Shown: piece after piece, positions 1-5,771 of the stretch
How the letters are laid out: each line of letters starts with the position of its first letter
Position numbering within the stretch: the stretch's first letter is position 1
Translations under genes and position numbers: made by a program
NCBI GenBank assembly: GCA_012841485.1
Contig: DUUU01000625.1
Location: forward strand, 1 to 14,464
Direction of reading: 5' to 3'
Source: Armatimonadota bacterium
GTDB taxonomy: Bacteria > Armatimonadota > JAAZEB01
Length of the DNA: 14,464 nucleotides
The notes under the pieces: generated by a model
Told to the model about the DNA's origin: nothing
Database searches by the model: none
Seen by the model: the letters and a program-made list of their open reading frames with translations, nothing else

Positions 1-1764
1 AACCGCCGCAAGCGCGAACCGCGTCGCGGGGGTCCGGCAGCCACTCTCGCTGGGGGCAGTCAGGCGCTGCGCCTCGATGCTCCGCTCGTCGCGCTGTGGA
101 TCGCCTTGATCGCGGGCGCGGCATGGGCCGGTGCGCGCGGCGACCAGGAGTACCTTGCCGCGCTGCGCGATGGCCTGGGGGCCTGGCGAGTCTTCGGCGG
201 GTTCTCGCACCCGAACACGTTGATCGCGCACCTGGCGCTGACGATGCCGCTCATGGCCGGCGCCGCCCTGGCGCTGCGCTCACGTCGAGACTCGCTGTGC
301 GCCGCCTGGCCGATCCCGACGGTGGCTCTCGTCATCGCGCTCGCCGCCAGCGCCTTCACAGGCTCGCGCCTCGGCTTCCTCGCCGTCGGTTTGGGCTTCC
401 TTGTCTTCCTCCTCGCCTACCTGGCTATCCGGCGCTCGGTGACGCCCGTTCAGGCCGCGCTCATCGCTGCCGGGTTCGTCCTGGCCGGCGTCCTCGTCGT
501 CCTCGCGGTGCCGACGCTCCGCTATCGGGTCGTCGCCGCGTTTACGGGCGCCGAGGCGTTCTCGTTGCAGTTCCGGCTCACCACGTGGGCCGCGGCATGG
601 CGCTGCTTCCTCGCGCACCCGCTCGCCGGCAGCGGTATCGGCACCTTCCCGGCGATCATGACGCGCTACTCGGAGACGAGCTGGGCCCAGACGGCACACA
701 ACCACTTCGCCCAGACCGCCGCGGAGACGGGCATCCTGGGGATTGCCGGGCTATTGCTCCTGCTCATTCTATGGTTTATCACGGCGCTTCGGGGAATGCG
801 CGGCTGCAAGCCGGAAAGCGCCAGCGAGACGCTGCGAGCCCCCCTCCTCGCCGCGGCGCTCGGAGGAGTGGCCGCCTCGACGGCTTACGCGGCTGTCGAT
901 TTCGGTTGGTCAATCGCGGCCACCGGATGGGTCCTCTGGGCGCTGATGGGTGCCGGCGTGGCCGCCGCGGGCGGGGTGCGCCGGATGTGCGCGCGCGCAC
1001 GAATGGAGCAGGTCGCTCTGGGGCTCCTTGTGGCGATGCTTCTTCCCGCGGGCGCACTGACTCTGGCAAGTTGGCACCACCAGCAGGCGATGCTCCTGAA
1101 GAGCCGCGCGCCGATGGCCGCGGTGGAGGAGTTCACGGATGCGCTGCGCATTGACCCCTACGCCCCCGAGACGCACCGGGAGCTAGGCCGGCTGCTGGGT
1201 GGCCTCGGGCTCGTCTCTGGCGACCGGGAGCAGATCGATGCGGGGCTGTCACACTTGGAGCAGGCGGCGCGCCTGGCGCCCACGATGGCCCTCAACGCCT
1301 ACCACCTCGGACTCCTGGCGATGCGCGCCGGGGAGACGGAGCGCGCGGTGGCCGCCTTCCGGCACGCCCTGGAGTGGGACCCAAACAGCCCGCCCGCCTG
1401 GCGGCAACTCGGCTCCCTCTTCGAGCGGTCGCACCCAGAAGAGACGCTGCGGGCTGCGCGGCGCCTCGTGGAGATCGAGCAGAGCCCATACGGCACGATT
1501 CGTCCCCTCGGCGAGCACGTCGATCCCAACTACGCCTTCGGCCACTATTGGATGGGCGAGCACCTGCGCCAATCCGGCGATGCCGTGGCCGCGCGCGCAG
1601 AACATGAGAAAGCGCGCGAGATTCTGACGCGATACCGGGAGTCGTTGCTGGGGATCGCGGGCCTCACCCCCGAGGGAACCGCGGAGCGCACGCCAGAGCC
1701 CGAGATCCAGGCGCTGGAAGCAGCCATATCGCGCACCCTCGCGAAGAGCCCTGCTCCCCAGTAG
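1..1764 (+). CDS. O-antigen ligase/polymerase-like membrane protein with C-terminal TPR repeats (5' partial)
   Basis: The reading frame is open from base 1, so the start lies upstream; 587 residues are visible, ending in TAG. The first ~330 visible residues hold several hydrophobic segments. They include a Wzy_C-type core: GGFSHPNT near residue 65, FTGSR near 119, then RLTTW (157) running through AHPLAGSGIGTF to AHNHF (near 235) and an ETGILG turn. This arrangement is typical of O-antigen ligase/polymerase and related bacterial oligosaccharyltransferases, which move lipid-linked glycans in the inner membrane. From about residue 360 the chain is soluble and helical, with TPR-like units such as LNAYHLGLLAMRAGETERAV and a DPNSPPAWRQLGSLFE segment. 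Fusions of this kind are common in polysaccharide assembly and glycosylation loci. Substrate, and whether it acts as ligase or polymerase, cannot be told. The neighbours on the right give no glycan context. Confidence 0.82.
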   Translation, partial: NRRKREPRRGGPAATLAGGSQALRLDAPLVALWIALIAGAAWAGARGDQEYLAALRDGLGAWRVFGGFSHPNTLIAHLALTMPLMAGAALALRSRRDSLCAAWPIPTVALVIALAASAFTGSRLGFLAVGLGFLVFLLAYLAIRRSVTPVQAALIAAGFVLAGVLVVLAVPTLRYRVVAAFTGAEAFSLQFRLTTWAAAWRCFLAHPLAGSGIGTFPAIMTRYSETSWAQTAHNHFAQTAAETGILGIAGLLLLLILWFITALRGMRGCKPESASETLRAPLLAAALGGVAASTAYAAVDFGWSIAATGWVLWALMGAGVAAAGGVRRMCARARMEQVALGLLVAMLLPAGALTLASWHHQQAMLLKSRAPMAAVEEFTDALRIDPYAPETHRELGRLLGGLGLVSGDREQIDAGLSHLEQAARLAPTMALNAYHLGLLAMRAGETERAVAAFRHALEWDPNSPPAWRQLGSLFERSHPEETLRAARRLVEIEQSPYGTIRPLGEHVDPNYAFGHYWMGEHLRQSGDAVAARAEHEKAREILTRYRESLLGIAGLTPEGTAERTPEPEIQALEAAISRTLAKSPAPQ

Positions 1765-1890
1765 GCACGGACCTGAAGCCCCGCAGTAGCGCAGACGCCA
1801 CGGAGCGATGCATCAGGTGGCAGGCGCGGATGGGGCGGTGTGAGCACCCGTGGCTCGGTTGTGCTACTCCAACGGGGTCCGATAGTCCAC

Positions 1891-1911
1891 CCTGGGGGTC
1901 GGAACCCCAGG
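1891..1911. repeat. Inverted repeat / hairpin, possible terminator
   Basis: CCTGGGG (1891-1897) and CCCCAGG (1905-1911) form a perfect 7-bp stem around the 7-base loop GTCGGAA. No T-run follows on either strand, so it is not a classical intrinsic terminator. It lies 127 bases after the stop of the Wzy-like gene and about 80 bases before the next promoter, where transcription would be expected to end. Confidence 0.4.
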
Positions 1912-1992
1912 AGCGGGAGCCGGCCACCCCACCGGGCGAGCCTCTGAGAGGTTCTCCCCCAGGGCCTATACACCACCCTGGCGGCAGAGGGC

Positions 1993-2022
1993 TTGACGGA
2001 TAGGCGCTCTTCGCGCGATATT
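1993..2022 (+). promoter_or_regulatory. Probable sigma-70 promoter for the exported-protein gene
   Basis: TTGACG (1993-1998) is separated by 18 bp from GATATT (2017-2022). The -35 box matches 5 of 6 consensus bases and the -10 box 4 of 6. Transcription would start near 2029, giving a leader of about 64 bases before the ATG at 2093. Confidence 0.5.
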
Positions 2023-2092
2023 GCTCCCAGGCGTCCGGTCCCCGGTCATCTATCTGGGAGGGCCAGCGGGCGCCGCTTCGGAAGGAGATTGC

Positions 2093-3199
2093 ATGAAGAA
2101 GGCTCTGCTCGTGCTTGCACTCCTGCCCGCGACTGCCACCGCCTTCGCGGCGGAGAATCAGGCGTTCTGGGGTGTTTTTGCCGAGACTCATGTTCAGAAG
2201 ATGGCCGGAATGCCCGCGCTTCCGCCGCTCCCGCCCGGAGTGGACGCTGATGCCATGGCCCAGATCCCTGGGATGGCAGCCGTGCTCGGGATGGGCACCC
2301 CCAAACGCTCCCTGAGCGTTCGCCTCTGGTCGCCCGGCATCGCCCCCCAAGGCGCCACGGCCAGCATCGCCCCGCCCGCCGGCCTCAAGCAGGGCGACCG
2401 CCTCGTCCTTGACCTCTACCGCCCGAAGCCGGGCCAAGTGGAGTTCGATGAGGAGCTCGACTCTGAGGCGCCCGAATTCACCATCAAACGCTACTGGGGC
2501 TCCGCGGCGAAGGTGAAACCCGGCCAGCCGGAGGTGATCCGCTGGGATACCCTGAGCCCGGAGATCAAAGCGCAGACGCGTCGAGAGGCCGCCCAGGCAG
2601 CGAACAAGGAGAGCTATTTCTACAAGCCGGATTGGACGACCGGCTACTGGCCTACTGGGAAGCAGCCTGGCAAGATCGCGAATGATGCCACGCTCCCCGG
2701 GAAGTACACCCTCACGACCAGCTACACCGGGAACGTGGCCATCGATGTGCCGCAGGGCGTCGATTTCCTCGCGCCCATCGAACTCTCCAGCCCGGATCTC
2801 ACGAAGGTGCCGTCGCTGGAGGACGCGATCACCTTCCGCTGGAAGCCGGTGCCAGGCGTGCTCGGCTACCATGCGCGCGTCATCGGAGTTCAGGGGAACA
2901 AGACGCTCATCCTCTGGTCTTCCTCGGAAGTGAAGGACGAGCCTAGCGCCGGATGGGATTACCTGGAGATGGCTGAGGTGGCGAAGCTCGTGAAGAGCAC
3001 CGCCATGATGGCACCCACGCGCCAGGAGGTCACCGTGCCCGCCGGGATCTTCAAGGAGTGCGATGTGGTGATGCTCACCATGATCGGTTACGGTTCGGGC
3101 GCCGCCCTGGCGGAGGGCCAACCTCTCCCGCGCGTGCAAACCAAGACCACGCTCAACGCCATGCTCGGCGGGAAAGCCATGGGCGAGATGCCCGAGTAG
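2093..3199 (+). CDS. Exported protein of unknown function
   Basis: 368 residues. I chose the ATG at 2093 because AAGGAG (2082-2087) sits 5 bases upstream and because translation then begins with a signal peptide: MKK, a hydrophobic stretch of about 12 residues, and an Ala-rich end suggesting cleavage after TAFAA (near residue 19). An upstream in-frame start at 2021 would bury the signal. The mature N-terminus is rich in Met, Pro and Ala (KMAGMPALPPLPPG). The middle is acidic and aromatic with SYFYKPDWTTGYW near residue 180. The segment ITFRWKPVPGVLGYHARVIG, near residue 255, resembles the strand pattern of an Ig or fibronectin-III-like beta domain. There is no lipobox, no second membrane segment and no catalytic motif I recognise. 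It is probably periplasmic or secreted. It is monocistronic, with its own promoter upstream and a hairpin after the stop. Confidence 0.8.
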   Translation: MKKALLVLALLPATATAFAAENQAFWGVFAETHVQKMAGMPALPPLPPGVDADAMAQIPGMAAVLGMGTPKRSLSVRLWSPGIAPQGATASIAPPAGLKQGDRLVLDLYRPKPGQVEFDEELDSEAPEFTIKRYWGSAAKVKPGQPEVIRWDTLSPEIKAQTRREAAQAANKESYFYKPDWTTGYWPTGKQPGKIANDATLPGKYTLTTSYTGNVAIDVPQGVDFLAPIELSSPDLTKVPSLEDAITFRWKPVPGVLGYHARVIGVQGNKTLILWSSSEVKDEPSAGWDYLEMAEVAKLVKSTAMMAPTRQEVTVPAGIFKECDVVMLTMIGYGSGAALAEGQPLPRVQTKTTLNAMLGGKAMGEMPE

Positions 3200-3219
3200 G
3201 TGTCTCAAGGTGTCTGCGA

Positions 3220-3253
3220 CGCGGGGCGGATCCAAATCTGGACTCGCCCCGCG
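3220..3253 (+). terminator. Terminator-like hairpin after the exported-protein gene
   Basis: CGCGGGGCG (3220-3228) pairs with CGCCCCGCG (3245-3253), a 9-bp GC stem. The loop folds again: TCCA (3231-3234) pairs with TGGA (3239-3242) around AATC. It starts 20 bases after the stop at 3199. There is no T-run, so termination efficiency is uncertain. Confidence 0.45.
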
Positions 3254-3446
3254 CTCCTCAACCGGTTCCCCCACTCCCTGCACCGAAGCCTTCTCCCCGC
3301 CCCAAAGAGGCCGCCATCCCCCTCCATGGGCGTTCATTGCCGGCCTCACCCGCGTCCACCGCAGCTACTCCATCCAGGCCCCTCGCACCCAGGCGATGCG
3401 GGAGAGGGGGGCCCGGCCCGCCGCGGGCCGCGAGGTTATGCCTGCG

Positions 3447-3467
3447 CGTCACGGGGTATCTGTGACG
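3447..3467. promoter_or_regulatory. Dyad upstream of the asd promoter, possible operator
   Basis: CGTCAC (3447-3452) and GTGACG (3462-3467) are perfect inverted half-sites with a 9-base spacer. They end 25 bases before the -35 box of the asd promoter, a position where an activator or repressor could bind. No regulator can be assigned, and a 6-bp dyad can arise by chance. Confidence 0.25.
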
Positions 3468-3492
3468 GATGGGAGATCGCCTCTGATTCGCC

Positions 3493-3522
3493 TTGACATG
3501 ATCCGGTCGCGATTGTTATACT
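3493..3522 (+). promoter_or_regulatory. sigma-70 promoter of asd
   Basis: TTGACA (3493-3498), a perfect -35, is followed after 18 bp by TATACT (3517-3522), 5 of 6 matches to the -10 consensus. Transcription is predicted to start near 3529. Confidence 0.75.
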
Positions 3523-3529
3523 GGCCTTG

Positions 3530-3552
3530 CCGGAGCACGCATCAGGCTCCGG
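3530..3552 (+). promoter_or_regulatory. Hairpin at the predicted 5' end of the asd mRNA
   Basis: CCGGAGC (3530-3536) pairs with GCTCCGG (3546-3552) around a 9-base loop. It falls almost exactly at the predicted transcription start, so the mRNA would begin with a stem. Such 5' stems are known to protect bacterial transcripts from decay; that role is inferred here. Confidence 0.45.
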
Positions 3553-3590
3553 ACATCGACTACATCGTGTAGAGACAGAGGAGTGCGAAA

Positions 3591-4628
3591 TTGAGTCAGT
3601 ACACCGTTGCCGTCGTTGGAGTGGGCGCGGTGGGAGAGGAGATGCTGCGCGTCCTCGTGCAGCGCAACTTCCCCGCCCGCGAGATCCGAACGCTCGCCCG
3701 CTCCGATCGTACTATCACCGTGGATGGGCGTTCCTATGACGTCCGTGAGACCACCCCGGATGCCTTCGAGGGCGTGGACATCGCTCTCTTCGCAGGCACC
3801 GAGGGAGAATCGGGCGCAGCCGTCACCTTTGCGCACGAGGCCGTCCGCCGCGGTGCCATCGTTATTGACAACGGCGCCGACTTCCGGATGAAGCCGGACG
3901 TCCCCCTGGTGGTGCCCGAAGTCAACGCGGATGCCATTGAGAAGCACCAGGGGATCATCTCGAATCCGAACTGTTCCACCATCCAGATGGTGGTCGCACT
4001 CAAACCTCTGCATGATGCGGGCAAACTGAAGCGTGTGATCGTCTCCACCTACCAGGCGGTTTCTGGCACCGGCCGGGCCGCCATCCGGGAGCTCGAAGCA
4101 CAGGCCAAGGCATGGGCTAGCGGCGAGGAGTTGCCGGCCCCCTCGGCCTACAAGTATCCCATAGCGTTCAACCTGATCCCGCAGATCGGCAGCTTCCGCC
4201 CCGATTTCTACACCTCGGAAGAGTGGAAGATGATCGCCGAGACGCACAAGATCTTCGGCACTGACCGCATCGCGATCAGTGCCACCACCATCCGAGTGCC
4301 TGTCTTCAACAGCCACTCGGAGGCGGTGACCGTCGAAACCGAGGAGAAGATCACTCGCGAGGAAGCACTCCGGCTCCTCGCCGCCGCGCCCGGGATTGTC
4401 GTGGTGGATGACCCGTCCGTAGCAGGCGAGGGCGGCCCCGCCTACCCGCTGCCCACCGAGACAACGGGCAAGGATCTGACCTACGTCGGACGCGTGCGCG
4501 AGGATCCCTTCGTGCCAAACACGCTGCACATGTGGGTCGTTGCGGATAACATCCGCAAGGGTGCCGCGACCAACGCCGTGCAGATAGCCGAGACACTCAT
4601 CGAGCGTGGCTTGGTCGGCAAGAAGTAG
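3591..4628 (+). CDS. asd: Aspartate-semialdehyde dehydrogenase
   Basis: 345 residues. The enzyme reduces L-aspartyl-4-phosphate to aspartate semialdehyde with NADPH, the branch point to lysine/diaminopimelate, threonine and methionine. The start is TTG, with AGAGGAG (3577-3583) 7 bases upstream. The N-terminal nucleotide-binding loop is GVGAVG (residues 10-15). The catalytic cysteine is in NPNCST (Cys128). TYQAVSGTGRAA (near 153-164) and RVPVFNSHSE, holding the proposed acid/base His242, match the family's substrate-binding region. Length and motif spacing are normal for the family. It has its own strong promoter and a strong intrinsic terminator, so it is probably a single-gene unit; dapA, dapB and lysC are not adjacent. 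The assignment to Asd rather than the related ArgC rests on the NPNCST and TYQAVSGTG motifs and is secure. Confidence 0.96.
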   Translation: MSQYTVAVVGVGAVGEEMLRVLVQRNFPAREIRTLARSDRTITVDGRSYDVRETTPDAFEGVDIALFAGTEGESGAAVTFAHEAVRRGAIVIDNGADFRMKPDVPLVVPEVNADAIEKHQGIISNPNCSTIQMVVALKPLHDAGKLKRVIVSTYQAVSGTGRAAIRELEAQAKAWASGEELPAPSAYKYPIAFNLIPQIGSFRPDFYTSEEWKMIAETHKIFGTDRIAISATTIRVPVFNSHSEAVTVETEEKITREEALRLLAAAPGIVVVDDPSVAGEGGPAYPLPTETTGKDLTYVGRVREDPFVPNTLHMWVVADNIRKGAATNAVQIAETLIERGLVGKK

Positions 4629-4678
4629 GAGAGCCGGCAGCCACCCGCCGCGCGAACGCGCGGCGCTGTGATGACCGG

Positions 4679-4720
4679 GCGAAAGGCCGCGCCGCCGGCG
4701 GTGCGGCCTTTCGCTTTTTT
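4679..4720 (+). terminator. Intrinsic terminator of asd
   Basis: GCGAAAGGCCGC (4679-4690) pairs perfectly with GCGGCCTTTCGC (4703-4714), a 12-bp stem, followed directly by six T (4715-4720). The 12-base loop is itself GC-rich and self-complementary. This is the clearest rho-independent terminator in the window. It ends only 39 bases before the next coding region on the same strand. Confidence 0.93.
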
Positions 4721-4759
4721 GCTGCAAGCCGCTGCCCGCAGGGCGCAATGGGGTGAAGA

Positions 4760-5755
4760 GTGGCACGAACGAGAGACGAGGCGCAGATCCTGTGCGCGAT
4801 AGAATCCCTGAAAACGCTGGAACCCGAAACCCTGGATGATGCCGATTATGGCCGCGTCTGTGAGTGGGTCAACCACCCCAATCCGAGCGTCCGGAAAGCC
4901 GCTGTAGAAGCACTGGAGGAGTTCTACCTGGATTGGGCACCTGCGCCAGTCGCCCTGGCGCGCTTCGCCATCGAATCCGACGTAGAGGTTCGGGCGCAGC
5001 TGATCAGCACCCTGGCACTCTTGGGCTGTGATGCCCTGGAGGAGGCAGAGATCGTGGCGATGAAGGAGGGCCCGCGGGATCCGGACTATGACAGGGACGC
5101 GCCAGAGTGGTACTTGCACTTCCGCGACCAGATCCAGGCTCTCGCCGAGAACGAAGCCGAGGCCGAGCCGGTGCGCGCCGCGGCAATCAGCGCCCTGGGC
5201 GAGCTGAGCACGGACCCCCGCTTCCAGGACACGTGGCTCCCCTTCCTGGAGAACCCCAGCCCGGTGCTGCGCGCAGCCGCCCTCAAAGCCGTGAGCTACT
5301 CCAGCGACGCGACCGGCGCCGAGGACGCGATCCTGGCGGGCCTCGATGACCCAGACTCCCTGGTCCGGAAGTGGTCCATCCTTGCGGCTGGCAACACGCA
5401 TTTCGAAGCGGCTGCCGAGCGCATCCGGCCGCTGTTGGATTCTGACGACCCGGAGGTACAAGGCGATGCCTGGTACGCCTTCGCCGGATGCGCCCCCCTC
5501 GAAGAGGCCCGGGCTCTGATCGCGCGTCTGGGGCACGAGGTTGTCGAGGGGGATCCCCGTTTTGAGTGTTACGATGCCGCGCGCGGCCTCCTGCAGCAGC
5601 GCCTGCCCCCGTCCTCCGCGCAGGAGCGCCATGGGGAGCGTGCCGAGGCGCCCCCAAAGGGAGAGCCGGTGCGGCGGGCTACGCCGAAGGTGGGCCGCAA
5701 CGAACCCTGCCCCTGCGGCAGCGGGAAGAAGTATAAGAAGTGTTGCGGGATGTAG
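4760..5755 (+). CDS. HEAT-repeat protein with C-terminal SEC-C zinc-binding motif
   Basis: 331 residues. GTG at 4760 is the first possible start after the in-frame stop at 4754-4756; a GGGGTGA element (4750-4756) lies unusually close to it. Residues ~30-260 are paired amphipathic helices of the HEAT/PBS type: [17 protein letters not shown] near 38, [18 protein letters not shown] near 72, [15 protein letters not shown] near 164 and [16 protein letters not shown] near 197. After a charged linker the chain ends in [19 protein letters not shown] (residues 311-329), a textbook SEC-C motif with zinc ligands Cys317, Cys319, Cys328 and Cys329. In SecA this motif binds SecB and ribosomes; in standalone proteins its role is mostly unknown. 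HEAT repeats suggest a protein-binding scaffold. No enzymatic motif is seen. The gene lies just past the asd terminator and converges with relA. Confidence 0.85.
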   Translation: MARTRDEAQILCAIESLKTLEPETLDDADYGRVCEWVNHPNPSVRKAAVEALEEFYLDWAPAPVALARFAIESDVEVRAQLISTLALLGCDALEEAEIVAMKEGPRDPDYDRDAPEWYLHFRDQIQALAENEAEAEPVRAAAISALGELSTDPRFQDTWLPFLENPSPVLRAAALKAVSYSSDATGAEDAILAGLDDPDSLVRKWSILAAGNTHFEAAAERIRPLLDSDDPEVQGDAWYAFAGCAPLEEARALIARLGHEVVEGDPRFECYDAARGLLQQRLPPSSAQERHGERAEAPPKGEPVRRATPKVGRNEPCPCGSGKKYKKCCGM

Positions 5756-5771
5756 GCTACCTGCGGTAGCC
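5755..5771. repeat. Hairpin at convergent stop codons of the SEC-C gene and relA
   Basis: GGCTAC (5755-5760) and GTAGCC (5766-5771) form a 6-bp stem with loop CTGCG. The + strand stop TAG (5753-5755) and the - strand stop (5757-5759) are one base apart, and both touch this dyad. It could act weakly as a bidirectional transcription end, but there is no T-run. Confidence 0.35.

Larger units (their letters stand above)
1765..2092. other. Intergenic spacer (328 bases) with hairpins, no convincing gene
   Basis: No reading frame here has a ribosome binding site plus coding character. The left half holds GC-rich inverted repeats, the clearest at 1891-1911. The right half holds a likely promoter (1993-2022) and leader for the exported-protein gene. 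I recognise no known RNA family. The spacer could carry the transcription end of the upstream gene, an unrecognised small RNA, or a dispersed repeat; the sequence alone does not decide. Confidence 0.5.
3200..3590. other. Intergenic spacer (391 bases) upstream of asd
   Basis: No convincing gene on either strand. It contains a terminator-like hairpin (3221-3252), a pyrimidine-rich stretch with little structure (about 3255-3350), a short GC hairpin (CGGCCCG 3414-3420 with CGGGCCG 3424-3430), a dyad (3447-3467), the asd promoter and the asd leader. There is no lysine-riboswitch-like architecture between promoter and start. Confidence 0.55.

Noticed and set aside
1765..2092. Known structured RNA (SRP, 6S, RNase P, tmRNA) in the spacer
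   Set aside because: None of the conserved core motifs of these RNAs is visible; only simple hairpins are seen.
1664..3349. 561-codon open frame on the - strand over the exported-protein gene
   Set aside because: It spans two spacers and runs antisense to a gene with signal peptide, promoter and Shine-Dalgarno. Its composition is that of a shadow frame.
3200..3496. Small protein encoded between the exported-protein gene and asd
   Set aside because: All frames give Pro/Arg/Ser-rich low-complexity products without a ribosome binding site, and the region contains hairpins and the asd promoter.
3529..3590. Lysine or other amino-acid riboswitch before asd
   Set aside because: The leader is only about 60 bases, with one simple hairpin; a lysine riboswitch needs a much larger multi-helix domain.
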